64,000 nucleotides of DNA from Burkholderiales bacterium (GCA_020848075.1 JADLAV010000013.1:29050-93049); one strand, 5' to 3'. Counted from the stretch's first letter, positions 36,440-46,106 are shown. Notes: generated by a model from the sequence alone, not told the origin. Program-made: numbers and translations.

Positions 36440-39400
36440 TTGAACACGCACGGCGAATTCGATATCGGGCCCCTGACCTGGGTCAAGGGCGAGATCGATC
36501 AGGCGCTCGAGAAGTCGCTCGGGTGCCTGCGCGCCTACGCGGGGAACCCGGCGGAGTCGGGGCAGCTCAAGTTCTGCCGCACCCACTTTCACCAGGCCCA
36601 CGGCGCGCTGCAGATCGTCGGGCTCGACGGCGTGACGCGCGTCTCCGAGGAGCTCGAGGGGCTGCTCGGCGACTTCGAGAAGTCGGAGGATCGGCCCAAG
36701 CCGGACGCGATCGCCGTCGCCGAGCGCGCCTACGAGGCGATCTCCGCCTACCTCGGCCAGTTGCTCGCCGGCGAGCCGAACCATCCGGTGCTCCTCTTCC
36801 CCGTCTACCGCGATCTCTCCGCGGCGCGCGGTAAGGAGGCGCCCGAAGCGGTCGATCTCTACTATCCCGATCTGACGCGCCGTCCGCCGCGGCGCGAGCG
36901 CGCCCCGGTGACGGTGGCGGGCGAAGCGCTCACCCAGCACTATCGCGATGCGCGCGCGCGTTACCAGCGCGGCCTGCTGAAGCTGCTGAAGAAGGATCCG
37001 ACCGGCGCCGAGGACATGCGTGCGGCGGTCGCCGCCGTCGAAGCCGCGCAATCGGTGCCCGCGCAGCGCGCGTTCTGGTGGGTTGCGCTGGGGTTCTTCG
37101 ACGCGCTCGTCGCGCGGGCGATTCCCGACAGCCCGCTGCTCATGCGGCTCTGCAATCGGATCGAGCACCAGCTGAAGCGCCTGGTGGAAGGCTCGACGAA
37201 CGTCGCCGAGCGCCTGATGCGCGAGGCGCTGTTCGCAGTCGCACGCGCCCGGCCGGCGACCGAGCATCTGCGCGCGGTGCAGGAGGTGTTCGAGCTGGCG
37301 GGTTCGCTGCCGGCGAACCTCGAAACGCGCGCCGAGGGGGCGCCCCAGGCGCCGGGGCTGCGCGCGATGCGCGATATCGTGGGGCAGGCCAAGACCACGT
37401 GGAACAAGGTCGCATCGGGGCACCAGCCGAGCGTGGCCGCCTTCCGCGAGCAGGTTGGGGCCCTCGCAGCACGCGCCGCCGAGGCCGGCCATGAGCAGCT
37501 CAAGTCGCTCGCTACCGACATCGCGGTGACCGCGAGATGGCTCGGCGACAATGCAGGCAAGGTGAACGACGCGGTCGGGATGGAGGTGGCAACCGCCCTC
37601 CTGCTGGTCGAAAGCGCGGTCGAGAACTTCGCGCGGCTCGGCGACGAGTTCGCGCAGCAGGTCGCGCTCATGCGCGCGCGGCTGCAGGGCTGCATGCAGG
37701 GCAAGTTGCCCGAGGGCGCGGCGCCCATGCTCGACGAAATGTCGCGCCGGGCCCAGGAGCGGCTGCTCATGACGCAGGTCGTGAGCGAGATCCAGGCTTC
37801 GCTGCGCACCGTCGAGCAGGCGCTCGACGGCTTCTTCCGCGACGCCTCCACGCGGGGCGAGCTCGCCACGCTCGACAAGCCGATCCGCCAGGTGCTCGGC
37901 GCGCTCACCATGCTGAACGAGGATCGCGCTGCCGCTGCCCTCGCGGGATCGGCGTCGGAGATCCGGCGCTTCGCATCCAGCGATTACGCGCCCGCACAGG
38001 CCGATTTCGAGCGCGTCGCCGGAACGCTCTCCGGAATCGGCTTCTACGTGGACGCGCTGCAGCACGGGAAGGCCGATTTCGACGCGATCATGGCGCCGAT
38101 CGGACCGCGCAGGGCGGTCACCGCCGAGGCCGAGGCGTCGCAAGCGTCCGGCACGATCGAGGCGGGGCTCGCCAGGGGCCGGCGCGAGGCGCAGGAGCTG
38201 TTCGAGCGCTGGCAGCAACGTCCGGATGACGCGGCGCTCAAGCGGGAGCTGACCGCGAATCTGCAGGCCATCCAGAAGGACGCAGGCCTGGTTGCGGACA
38301 CCGCGCTCGAAGGGCAGGCGGCACAGATGCTCGCCATCCTCGCGCAGGGCGACGCGAAGCCGTTCGATCCGCGCATCTCGCAGACCCTCTCGCAGATCAC
38401 GCCGCCCGCCGCACCGGAAGCCGTGCCTTCGGCGCAGGCGCAGGAACTCGTCGCCGCGAGCGCCGAGAAGGTCGACGCGGAGCTGCTCGCGGTCTATCTC
38501 GAGGAGGCCGGCGAGGTGCTCGCCGGCGTCGCGGAACGCGTCGAAATCGTGCGCGCGGAGCCGCATGCGATCGAGGATCTGCGGACGATCCGGCGTGGGT
38601 TCCACACGCTGAAGGGCAGCGGCCGCATGGTCGGCCTGACGCGCCTCGGCGAGGCCGCCTGGGCGGTCGAGCAGGTGATGAACAAGTGGCTGGAAGAGGA
38701 GCGCGCGGCGACGCCGGACCTGCTCGCGCTGATCACCAGCGCCACGGCGTTCTTCGAGGCCGCGGTCGCCGAGCTGAAGGGCGGCGGCGCGAGCCCGGAC
38801 GAGTCGGCGATCGTCGCCATGGCGCAGAAGGTCAAAGCGGGCGAGCCGCTCGGCGGCACGCAAGCAGCGCCGGCGCTCGTCGCCGAGGTGGCAGCCGCCG
38901 CCGAGACGCCGGCAATCGAGGCGGCCGCGCCGCCAGCGCCTGCCGAGGACATACTCACGGTTCTGGAGGAGGCCGCGCCGCAAGCGTCTGCCGAGAACGT
39001 GCTCACGGTGCCGGAGGAGGCCGCGCCGCAAGCGCCTGCCGAGGACATACTCACGGTGCTGGAGGAGGCGACGCCGGAAGCGCCTGCCGAGGACGTGCTC
39101 ACGGCGCCGGAGGAGGCCGCGCCGAGGCTCGAGTTCGAGATCCCCGGTGCGCCGCCGGCCGTCGCCGAGCCACCGCCTCCGCCGGCGCACGAAGAGGTGC
39201 CGCACGAGCCTGCGCTCGACTCGATCTCGCTCGATTTTTCGATCCCGATGGCGACGCTCGGGGCGCCCACCGCGGATGAAGGGACACCGGCGGAGAGCGC
39301 GGCGACGCCCGATGAACTGGACTTCTCGGAACCCGCCCCCGCGCCGGCAGCGCCCGAGGCGCCCGTCGAGACCACCGAGGAGACGGTCCGGATCGGCGAT

Positions 39401-42340
39401 GCGGAGCTCTCGCGGGCGCTCTACGACATCTTTCTCGCCGAGTCGCAACAGCACCTGGCGGTTCTGCGCGAGGCGTTGGGCCGGGTCGGCTCCGGCGAGG
39501 CAGTGGCAGACGATCTGCGACGTGCCGCGCATACGCTCGCCGGCATTGCCGGCACGGTGAAGCTGGACGCGATGTGGGCGCTCGGTCACGCGTTCGAGAA
39601 CATGCTGCACCGGGCACAGGACCGCCCGATGAGCGCGCCCGAGCAGGCGCTCGCGCACGAAGCCCTCGCCGCGCTGGAGCGCATGGCGGCGGCCGCCGAC
39701 GCCGGCAACGCGCCGCAAACCGAACCGGACATCGTCGCGCGCCTCGAAACCGCGGACGAGGCCGATGCGCTGTCGGCCGCCGCACCGCTCGAGATCGCGG
39801 CGCCCGCGAGCGCGACCGAGATGCTCGACTTCACCGCGGAACCGCCCGCACCGCCGACTTCGCCGGAAACTCCTGCTGCGCGCGAGCGCGTGCTCGAGAC
39901 GCCGGCGGCGACGAGCGGCTGGCCTGACAACGTCGTCTCGTTCCCGGTGCAGCAGGAAGAGAGCGAGCGCGCGGCGCCCCCCGCCACGGTCACCGTCGAA
40001 GAGATCCCGGTCGAGCGGCGCCAGCGCCGCCTCGACGACGACATCGACCGCGAGCTCTTGCCGATCTTCGTGGAGGAGGCGCAGGATCTCATCCCGGCGA
40101 TCGGGCAGGGTCTGCGCGACTGGCGCGACCATCCCGACAACCCGGCCACAGGCAACGAGCTGCAGCGGCATCTCCATACGTTGAAGGGCTCGGCGCGGAT
40201 GTGCGGCGCGATGGCGCTCGGCGAGCTCACGCACGCGATGGAGAGCAAGGTCGAGAACGCGATCGCGCTGAGGGTGCTGCCGGCGACGCTCTTCGACGAG
40301 CTCGAGATCTCGTTCGACCGCATGGGATTGCTCTTCGACCGCCTGCAGCGGCCGGACGCGACCCCGCTCCCCGAGCCGGAGGCGGCGACCGGCGCCGCGC
40401 CTGCCGAGGTCGCCGCACCCGTGGCGACGGCGGCCACGGCGCCGGCTGCCGCACCGACCGCGGCGGAGCCCGCGCGGCCGGGCGCGAAGGAGCCCGATGC
40501 GGCGGCGGGCCGCGCCATGCTCCGCGTGCGCGCGGACGTGATCGATCGACTGGTGAACGAGGCGGGCGAGGTGAGCATCGCGCGGAGCCGCATCGAGGGC
40601 GAGCTGCGCGCGCTCAAGGGCTCGCTCTCGGAACTCACCGAGAACGTCAACCGGCTGCGCATGCAGCTGCGCGAGATCGAGATCCAGGCCGAGACGCAGA
40701 TGCAATCACGGCTGTCGATCGCGCAGGAGCAGGAGCAATCGTTCGATCCGCTGGAGTTCGACCGCTTCACGCGCTTCCAGGAAATCACCCGCATGATGGC
40801 CGAGAGCGTGAACGACGTGGCGACCGTGCAGCAGAACATCCTGCACGCGGTCGGCGATGCGGACGGCGCGCTCTCCGCGCAGTCGCGTCTCACGCGCAAC
40901 CTGCAGACCGACCTGATGCGCATCCGCATGGTGCCCTTCGCGAGCGTCGCCGAGCGGCTCTATCGCGTCGTGCGCCAGGCCGCGAAGGACACCGAGAAGC
41001 GGGCGGTGCTCGACATCCGCGGCGCGCAGGTCGAGCTCGACCGTTCGGTGCTCGAGCGCATCACCGCGCCGTTCGAGCACATGCTCCGGAACTCGGTCGC
41101 GCACGGCATCGAGCGCACCGTGACGCGCATCGAGCGCGGCAAGCCCGAGCTCGGCGAGATCAAGATCGAGGTGCGCCAGGAGGGCAACGAGGTGATGCTC
41201 GCCGTGTCGGACGACGGCGGCGGCATCGACCTGCCGCGGGTGCTCGAGAAGGCGCGCAGCCTCGGGCTGGTGCAGCCCGACCAGCAGCTCGCCGACAGCG
41301 ACATCGCGGGGTTCATCTTCCATCCCGGCTTCTCGACCGCCGCCGAGGTGAGCCAGCTCGCCGGCCGCGGCGTCGGCATGGACGTGGTGAAGAGCGAGGT
41401 GGCGGCGCTCGGCGGGCACATCGAGACGCACACGGAGGCGGGCAAGGGCACGCGCTTCCTGATTTACCTGCCGCTCACGCTCGCGGTGACGCAGGCGGTG
41501 CTGGTGCGCGGCGGCCCGACCAAGTACGCGATCCCGGCGGTCATGGTCGAGCAGGTGCGCCAGGTGAAGGCGCCCGAGCTCGCGGCGTGCACCGAAACGG
41601 GTGAAGCGACCTGGCAGAACCGCAGCTATCCGTTCCGCTATCTCCCGCGCACGCTCGGCGATTTCGACAGCCAGCCCGAGAACAAGCGCTTCCACTCGAT
41701 CATGTTCATCCGCAGCGGCGCGCAGATCGCTGCGATCCACGTGGACGAAGTGGTCGGCAACCAGGAAATCGTGGTTAAGAACACCGGGCCGCTGCTCTCG
41801 CGCATCGCCGGCATCACCGGTGCGACGGTGCTCGGCTCGGGCGAGATCGTGCTGATCCTGAACCCGGTCATCCTGGCGGGCCGCGAGCCGATCACGGTTC
41901 CGGCATCCTCAGGTGCCGGCGTCCCGTCCGCCGAGGAGTTCGCGATCACCGTCCCGAGCGTGATGATCGTCGACGACTCGCTCACGGTCCGCAAGATCAC
42001 CGGGCGGTTGCTCGCCCGCGAGGGGTACCACGTGCTCACCGCCAGGGATGGCGTGGACGCGGTCGAGCAGCTCCAGGACACCGTGCCCGACCTCATGCTG
42101 GTCGATATCGAGATGCCGCGGATGGACGGCTTCGACCTCACCCGCGCCGTGCGCGGCGATCCGCGTCTGAAGCACATCCCGATCATCATGATCACCTCGC
42201 GCACGGCCGAGAAGCACCGCGCCTATGCCAAAGAGATTGGGGTCAACGTCTATCTGGGCAAGCCGTTCCAGGAAGAGGAGCTCCTCGGCCAAATCGCCGG
42301 CTTCGTCGGCAAGCCGGCGGTCGTGCCCGAAGCCGTATAG
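36440..42340 (+). CDS. chpA: Hybrid chemotaxis kinase ChpA/PilL with four Hpt-like modules and a receiver
   Basis: 1966 residues. A TTG start follows GGAGG by 4 nt. Order: degenerate Hpt-like unit (His51 in FHQAHGALQIVGL), FimL-like helical region to about 640, Hpt at His722 (FHTLKGSGRMVGL), a repetitive Pro/Glu linker (835-898), an Hpt-like unit at His1031 (AHTLAGIAGT, where the usual Lys is Ala), an Hpt at His1246 (LHTLKGSARMCGA), a dimerisation helix pair, HATPase with HMLRNSVAHGIE (about 1547), DDGGGI (about 1591) and GRGVGMDV (about 1643), a CheW domain, and a receiver with Asp1889 (LVDIEMPRMDG). It phosphorylates PilG/PilH. The Hpt count is lower than in Pseudomonas aeruginosa ChpA. Confidence 0.95.
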   Translation: MNTHGEFDIGPLTWVKGEIDQALEKSLGCLRAYAGNPAESGQLKFCRTHFHQAHGALQIVGLDGVTRVSEELEGLLGDFEKSEDRPKPDAIAVAERAYEAISAYLGQLLAGEPNHPVLLFPVYRDLSAARGKEAPEAVDLYYPDLTRRPPRRERAPVTVAGEALTQHYRDARARYQRGLLKLLKKDPTGAEDMRAAVAAVEAAQSVPAQRAFWWVALGFFDALVARAIPDSPLLMRLCNRIEHQLKRLVEGSTNVAERLMREALFAVARARPATEHLRAVQEVFELAGSLPANLETRAEGAPQAPGLRAMRDIVGQAKTTWNKVASGHQPSVAAFREQVGALAARAAEAGHEQLKSLATDIAVTARWLGDNAGKVNDAVGMEVATALLLVESAVENFARLGDEFAQQVALMRARLQGCMQGKLPEGAAPMLDEMSRRAQERLLMTQVVSEIQASLRTVEQALDGFFRDASTRGELATLDKPIRQVLGALTMLNEDRAAAALAGSASEIRRFASSDYAPAQADFERVAGTLSGIGFYVDALQHGKADFDAIMAPIGPRRAVTAEAEASQASGTIEAGLARGRREAQELFERWQQRPDDAALKRELTANLQAIQKDAGLVADTALEGQAAQMLAILAQGDAKPFDPRISQTLSQITPPAAPEAVPSAQAQELVAASAEKVDAELLAVYLEEAGEVLAGVAERVEIVRAEPHAIEDLRTIRRGFHTLKGSGRMVGLTRLGEAAWAVEQVMNKWLEEERAATPDLLALITSATAFFEAAVAELKGGGASPDESAIVAMAQKVKAGEPLGGTQAAPALVAEVAAAAETPAIEAAAPPAPAEDILTVLEEAAPQASAENVLTVPEEAAPQAPAEDILTVLEEATPEAPAEDVLTAPEEAAPRLEFEIPGAPPAVAEPPPPPAHEEVPHEPALDSISLDFSIPMATLGAPTADEGTPAESAATPDELDFSEPAPAPAAPEAPVETTEETVRIGDAELSRALYDIFLAESQQHLAVLREALGRVGSGEAVADDLRRAAHTLAGIAGTVKLDAMWALGHAFENMLHRAQDRPMSAPEQALAHEALAALERMAAAADAGNAPQTEPDIVARLETADEADALSAAAPLEIAAPASATEMLDFTAEPPAPPTSPETPAARERVLETPAATSGWPDNVVSFPVQQEESERAAPPATVTVEEIPVERRQRRLDDDIDRELLPIFVEEAQDLIPAIGQGLRDWRDHPDNPATGNELQRHLHTLKGSARMCGAMALGELTHAMESKVENAIALRVLPATLFDELEISFDRMGLLFDRLQRPDATPLPEPEAATGAAPAEVAAPVATAATAPAAAPTAAEPARPGAKEPDAAAGRAMLRVRADVIDRLVNEAGEVSIARSRIEGELRALKGSLSELTENVNRLRMQLREIEIQAETQMQSRLSIAQEQEQSFDPLEFDRFTRFQEITRMMAESVNDVATVQQNILHAVGDADGALSAQSRLTRNLQTDLMRIRMVPFASVAERLYRVVRQAAKDTEKRAVLDIRGAQVELDRSVLERITAPFEHMLRNSVAHGIERTVTRIERGKPELGEIKIEVRQEGNEVMLAVSDDGGGIDLPRVLEKARSLGLVQPDQQLADSDIAGFIFHPGFSTAAEVSQLAGRGVGMDVVKSEVAALGGHIETHTEAGKGTRFLIYLPLTLAVTQAVLVRGGPTKYAIPAVMVEQVRQVKAPELAACTETGEATWQNRSYPFRYLPRTLGDFDSQPENKRFHSIMFIRSGAQIAAIHVDEVVGNQEIVVKNTGPLLSRIAGITGATVLGSGEIVLILNPVILAGREPITVPASSGAGVPSAEEFAITVPSVMIVDDSLTVRKITGRLLAREGYHVLTARDGVDAVEQLQDTVPDLMLVDIEMPRMDGFDLTRAVRGDPRLKHIPIIMITSRTAEKHRAYAKEIGVNVYLGKPFQEEELLGQIAGFVGKPAVVPEAV
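38942..39133 (+). repeat. Four 48-bp tandem repeats inside chpA
   Basis: The segment encodes four 16-residue units of the form AEDILTVLEEAAPQAS (variants AENVLTVPEEAAPQAP, AEDILTVLEEATPEAP and AEDVLTAPEEAAPRLE). It is a flexible acidic linker between two Hpt modules and is a likely site of copy-number variation between strains. Confidence 0.85.
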
Positions 42341-42345
42341 CAGAT

Positions 42346-42379
42346 GCCCCATCTCGCGCCCGCGAGCGCGAGATGGGGC
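42346..42379. terminator. Long hairpin between convergent chpA and spy-like genes
   Basis: A perfect 13-bp stem (GCCCCATCTCGCG and its complement, at 42346-42358 and 42367-42379) closes an 8-nt loop in the 50-bp gap between two convergent stops. No T-run follows on either strand, so it may end transcription weakly or protect the 3' ends of both messages. Confidence 0.55.
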
Positions 42380-42390
42380 GAGGCTCTGCG

Positions 42391-42873
42391 CTAGCGACGA
42401 CCGCCGTACCCGCGGCGCTGCTCGCGCAGCTGCGCGAGCTTCGCGCGCTGCTCGGGCGTGAGGACTGCGAGCGTCTTCTGCTGCGTCTCGATGCGCATCA
42501 CCGTCAGATCGGCTTGCAGCTTCGCGCCCTCGTCGGCGAGCTGGCGCACGCGGCCCGCATCGTAGTCCTTGGCGGTCGCGGCCTCGCGCAGCGCGATGCG
42601 GTTCTTGCGGAACTCGCTCATCTTCGCGTGCATGGCGGGCTGCGCGGCGTGGCGGATCTCGAACATCTGGTTGCGCTGGGCGTCGCTCAGATCGAGCTCG
42701 CGCATCATGCCGCCACCGAACTCTCCGCGGTGGCCCCCGCGACCCTCGAACCCCGGCCCTTGCGCGCCGTACCCGTAGCCTTCGTACGGCCGCGCGCCCG
42801 CTGGCGCGGCAGCGGTGAGCCCGACGAGCGCCGCAGCAAGCGCCGCCGCGAGAGCCGATTTCTTCGTCAACAT
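42391..42873 (-). CDS. Spy/CpxP-like periplasmic protein
   Basis: 160 residues. The signal peptide cleaves near PAGA-RP (about 27), a Gly/Tyr/Arg-rich stretch follows, then the helical LTxxQ core: LDLSDAQRNQMFEIRHAAQP and a second copy LAVLTPEQRAKLAQLREQRR. Proteins of this type are periplasmic chaperones or Cpx feedback inhibitors. GAGGAG precedes the ATG. It is divergent from cpxR with the GTAAA boxes between, which suggests Cpx control. Confidence 0.85.
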   Translation of the reverse strand: MLTKKSALAAALAAALVGLTAAAPAGARPYEGYGYGAQGPGFEGRGGHRGEFGGGMMRELDLSDAQRNQMFEIRHAAQPAMHAKMSEFRKNRIALREAATAKDYDAGRVRQLADEGAKLQADLTVMRIETQQKTLAVLTPEQRAKLAQLREQRRGYGGRR

Positions 42874-42975
42874 GGCAATCTCCTCGTGAATGTACCGAGC
42901 CAGCACGGAACGCAACTCGCCGGCCCCACGCTGCGCAGTGTGGCCGAGACGCGCGCAAACTTGGGTCGGACCGCC

Positions 42976-43000
42976 GTAAAGGTTCGTAAAGGTCTGTAAC
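42976..43000. promoter_or_regulatory. Three phased CpxR-type boxes
   Basis: GTAAA (42976-42980), GTAAA (42986-42990) and GTAAC (42996-43000) stand at exact 10-bp intervals, matching the GTAAA-N5-GTAAA recognition sequence of CpxR. They sit between the Spy/CpxP-like gene and cpxR, so both could be controlled. Confidence 0.75.
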
Positions 43001-43032
43001 GGACCGCACGCACGGGTACGCACAATGCGAAC

Positions 43033-43767
43033 ATGGCCATGACTGGTTCACGCATGAGCCCCACCGCCTCGATGCCGCGCATCCTGCTGGTCGACGACGA
43101 CGCCGAGCTCCTTGCGATGCTCGGCGAGTACCTCGCCCCGGAGGGGTTCGAGGTCGAAACCGCGGCGGACGGCGAATCCGGCGTGCAGCGCGCCGTGGCC
43201 GGCGGCTTCGACGTGGTGGTGCTCGACGTCATGCTGCCACGGCTGAGCGGGCTCGAGGCGCTGCGCCGGCTGCGGCAGGTGAGCACGGTGCCGGTGCTGA
43301 TGCTCACGGCGAAGGGCGACGACGTCGATCGCATCGTGGGCCTGGAGCTCGGCGCGGACGACTATCTGCCGAAGCCGTTCAACCCGCGCGAGCTCGTCGC
43401 CCGCATGCGTGCGCTCCTGCGGCGCGCCCGCGCGCCCGCGCCGGATGCGGGGACGAAGGAGCGCGAGGAGCTGCGCGCCGGCGAGGTGCTGGTACGCCCG
43501 AAGGAGCGCGCGGCCACCTGGCGCGGCGAGGCGCTCGAACTCACCAGCACCGAGTTCAACCTGCTCGAGGCGCTCGTGCGCAACGCCGGCCGCGTGCTGA
43601 GCAAGGCGGAGCTCTCCGAGCAGGTGCTCGGGCGGTCGCTCACGCGCTACGACCGCGGCATCGACATGCACGTCAGCAACCTGCGCCGGAAGCTCGGCGC
43701 GCTCGCCGACGGGCGCTCGCCGATCCAGACCGTGCGCGGCCTCGGCTACCAGTTCATCGCGAGCTGA
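43033..43767 (+). CDS. cpxR: Response regulator CpxR
   Basis: 244 residues. The receiver domain has RILLVDDDAELLAMLGEYL and VVLDVMLPRLSGLEAL, and the stretch GLELGADDYLPKPFNPRELV is nearly the CpxR sequence of enterics. The OmpR-type winged helix ends with SNLRRKLGALADG and TVRGLGYQF. It controls envelope stress genes. Three in-frame ATGs (43033, 43054, 43072) are possible and none has a clear ribosome site. cpxA follows after 6 nt. Confidence 0.9.
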   Translation: MAMTGSRMSPTASMPRILLVDDDAELLAMLGEYLAPEGFEVETAADGESGVQRAVAGGFDVVVLDVMLPRLSGLEALRRLRQVSTVPVLMLTAKGDDVDRIVGLELGADDYLPKPFNPRELVARMRALLRRARAPAPDAGTKEREELRAGEVLVRPKERAATWRGEALELTSTEFNLLEALVRNAGRVLSKAELSEQVLGRSLTRYDRGIDMHVSNLRRKLGALADGRSPIQTVRGLGYQFIAS

Positions 43768-43773
43768 AGGACG

Positions 43774-45144
43774 ATGGGCCGGCTCTTCTGGAAGATATTC
43801 GTCGGGTTCTGGCTCACGCTCGTGCTGATTACCGCGGGCGTCGGCGCGCTGGTCTACGCGTACAACCAGGCGCGCATCGCGGAGCTCACCGAGGTGGCCG
43901 CGGGACCGCGGAGCGAGCTGCTCGTCGCGGCGGTGGCCAACGCCGCCACGCGCGGCGGGGCGCGGGCGGTCGAATCGCTCCTCGCGGAACTGGGGCCGCA
44001 CCGCCCGCCGGTGCTGGTGGTCGACGACGCCGGGCGCGACATCCTGGGCCGGGCCGTGCCGCCGGCGGCGCTCGCGCTCGCCCGCAGCGAGCTCCGCGGC
44101 GCCGAGCGCGCCGCCGGCGTGCGCAAGGCGGTATCTCCCGACGGGCGATCGTTCGTCGTGTTTCTGCCGGTCCCGGAGCGACCGCCACGCGGGCGGCCGT
44201 GGGCGCGGGTGCGGCCGGACGATCGTCTCGCGTTCCAGCTCGGCATCGCGTTCGTGGCGAGCCTGCTGTTCAGCGCCGGGCTCGCGTGGTATCTCGCGCG
44301 CCCGGTGCGCCACCTGCGCGCCGCCGCCCGGCGCCTTGCGGACGGCGCGCTCGACACGCGCGTTGCGCCGGCGCTCGGCGGCCGGCGCGACGAGATCGCC
44401 GACCTCGGACACGACTTCGATCACATGGCCGCACGGCTCCAGGCGTTGATCGGCGCGCAAAAGCGGCTGCTCCACGACGTGTCGCACGAGCTGCGCTCGC
44501 CGCTCGCCCGCCTGCAGGTCGCGGTCGCGCTCGCCCGGCAGCAGCCCGAGCGCGCGGCGACCATGCTCGATCGCGTGGAGCGCGAGACGGCGCGCCTCGA
44601 CGCGCTGGTGGGCGAGCTGCTCACGCTCTCGCGGCTCGAGGCCGGCGTCACCGGGGCGGTGGCAGAAGCGCTCGACCTCGCCGAGCTCTTGGACGAGGTC
44701 GTGGCGGACGCGCGTTTCGAGGCCGAGGCGGCCGGCTGCACCGTGGCGCTCGCCGCGCACGGGGAGATCGCACTCCGCGGCCGGACGGAGCTCTTGCGCC
44801 GCGCGCTCGAGAACGTGATTCGCAACGCGTTGCAGTACGCGCCGAGAGGCTCGGCCGTCGAGGTGGCGCTCGCGCGCGTCGCCGGGTCGGACGCGGCCAC
44901 GATATCGATCTGCGATCGCGGTCCCGGCGTGCCCGAGTCCGAGCTCGGTTGCCTCTTCGAGCCCTTCTTTCGTGCCGAGAGCGGCGTCGCGCGTGCGGGC
45001 TACGGTCTCGGCCTCGCCATTGCGCGGCGCGCCGTGGAAGCGCACGGCGGGCGGATCGGCGCGACGAACCGGATCGGCGGCGGACTCTGCGTCGAGATCG
45101 TGTTGCCGCTCGGTACCGCGATGCATTCCGGCCGGGCGGGATGA
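43774..45144 (+). CDS. cpxA: Sensor histidine kinase CpxA
   Basis: 456 residues. TM1 is at about 8-30 and TM2 at about 152-172, with a periplasmic sensor between them and a HAMP domain (RPVRHLRAAARRLADGALD). The H-box is LLHDVSHELRSPLARLQ. HATPase motifs are ENVIRNALQYAP, CDRGPGVP and GYGLGLAIARRAVEAHGG. It is paired with cpxR and is followed by an oxidoreductase gene on the same strand. Confidence 0.9.
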   Translation: MGRLFWKIFVGFWLTLVLITAGVGALVYAYNQARIAELTEVAAGPRSELLVAAVANAATRGGARAVESLLAELGPHRPPVLVVDDAGRDILGRAVPPAALALARSELRGAERAAGVRKAVSPDGRSFVVFLPVPERPPRGRPWARVRPDDRLAFQLGIAFVASLLFSAGLAWYLARPVRHLRAAARRLADGALDTRVAPALGGRRDEIADLGHDFDHMAARLQALIGAQKRLLHDVSHELRSPLARLQVAVALARQQPERAATMLDRVERETARLDALVGELLTLSRLEAGVTGAVAEALDLAELLDEVVADARFEAEAAGCTVALAAHGEIALRGRTELLRRALENVIRNALQYAPRGSAVEVALARVAGSDAATISICDRGPGVPESELGCLFEPFFRAESGVARAGYGLGLAIARRAVEAHGGRIGATNRIGGGLCVEIVLPLGTAMHSGRAG

Positions 45145-45203
45145 CGAGACAGGTTTCAGCCAGCGGCCGCGATCCCGGCCGCGGTCAGTCGGAGAGCAAC
45201 ACC

Positions 45204-46055
45204 ATGACGAACGAAACGATCGCGATCCTGCATCCGGGCGAGATGGGCGCGGCGATCGGCGCGCGGCTGCGCTCGAAGGACCTGAGCGTGGTCTGGGCCG
45301 GCGCCGGCCGCAGCGCCGTGACGCGCGCGCGCGCCGCCGCGGCCGGGCTGAGAGACGCCGGCGCGCTCTGCGATGCGCTTGTCGCGAGCAGCGTCGTCCT
45401 CTCGGTCTGTCCGCCGCACGCGGCCGTGGCGCTCGCGCGCGAGGTGGCGGCGGCCGACTTCCGCGGCGTGTACATCGACGCCAACGCGATCGCGCCGGCG
45501 ACCTCGCACGCGGTTGCGAGCATCGTCGAGGCCCGCGGCGCCTCTTTCGTCGATGGCGGCATCATCGGTCCGCCGCCGCATGACGGCAGCAGTGCCCGCC
45601 TGTACCTGTCCGGAAGGGATGCCGCGCGCCTTGCGGCGCTCCTCACCGCGGGCGCGCTGGACGCCGTCGCGCTCGACGGCGGCATCGGCGCGGCTTCGGC
45701 GCTCAAAGCGGCATATGCCGCGTGGAACAAGGGCGCCACCGCCCTCGCGGCGGCGGCCCACGCGCTCGCCGTGCACGCTGGCGTAGCCGAAGCGCTGGCA
45801 GAGGAGTGGCAACGCACGCAGCCCGAAGCGGTGCGGCGCCTCGACGTGTTGCGCCGCGCCGCACGCAAGGCGTGGCGCTGGAAGGGGGAGATGGAGGAAA
45901 TCGCCGGGGCGCACGCAGAGGCCGGCCTGCCGGACGGCTTTCACCTGGCAGCGGCGGAGCTCTACGATCGGCTCGCGTCCTTCAAAGACTCGAGCGCGCC
46001 GCCGCCGCTCGCCGAGCTCACACGCGCGCTGGACGCGCGTGCGCGCCGCGGCTAG
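45204..46055 (+). CDS. NAD(P)-dependent oxidoreductase with DUF1932 C-terminal domain
   Basis: 283 residues. The N-terminal Rossmann part opens [20 protein letters not shown], like 6-phosphogluconate or beta-hydroxyacid dehydrogenases, and contains [11 protein letters not shown]. The C-terminal helical DUF1932 part has [20 protein letters not shown]; the family Lys is in [11 protein letters not shown]. The substrate is unknown. GGAG precedes the ATG by 9 nt, 59 nt after cpxA, so read-through from the Cpx operon is possible though no functional link is evident. Confidence 0.82.
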   Translation: MTNETIAILHPGEMGAAIGARLRSKDLSVVWAGAGRSAVTRARAAAAGLRDAGALCDALVASSVVLSVCPPHAAVALAREVAAADFRGVYIDANAIAPATSHAVASIVEARGASFVDGGIIGPPPHDGSSARLYLSGRDAARLAALLTAGALDAVALDGGIGAASALKAAYAAWNKGATALAAAAHALAVHAGVAEALAEEWQRTQPEAVRRLDVLRRAARKAWRWKGEMEEIAGAHAEAGLPDGFHLAAAELYDRLASFKDSSAPPPLAELTRALDARARRG

Positions 46056-46100
46056 ACCGCCCGCATCTTCCTCCGCCGCGCCCGCCGCCGAGTTTGAAAG

Positions 46101-46106
46101 TAGAAT
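46101..46106 (+). promoter_or_regulatory. -10 hexamer (TAGAAT) before yqgE
   Basis: TAGAAT sits 17 nt before the GTG at 46124. A start at the upstream TTG (46094) would fall before this element, so the hexamer supports the shorter YqgE protein. The -35 side is weak. Confidence 0.4.

Noticed and set aside
36320..40705. Minus-strand open frame of 1461 codons opposite pilJ/chpA
   Set aside because: It is the antisense shadow of chpA. The translation is Arg/His/Leu-rich low complexity without domains, and the plus strand codes for a complete kinase.
43048..45126. Minus-strand open frame of 692 codons opposite cpxRA
   Set aside because: Shadow of two clear genes in GC-rich DNA, with typical antisense composition.
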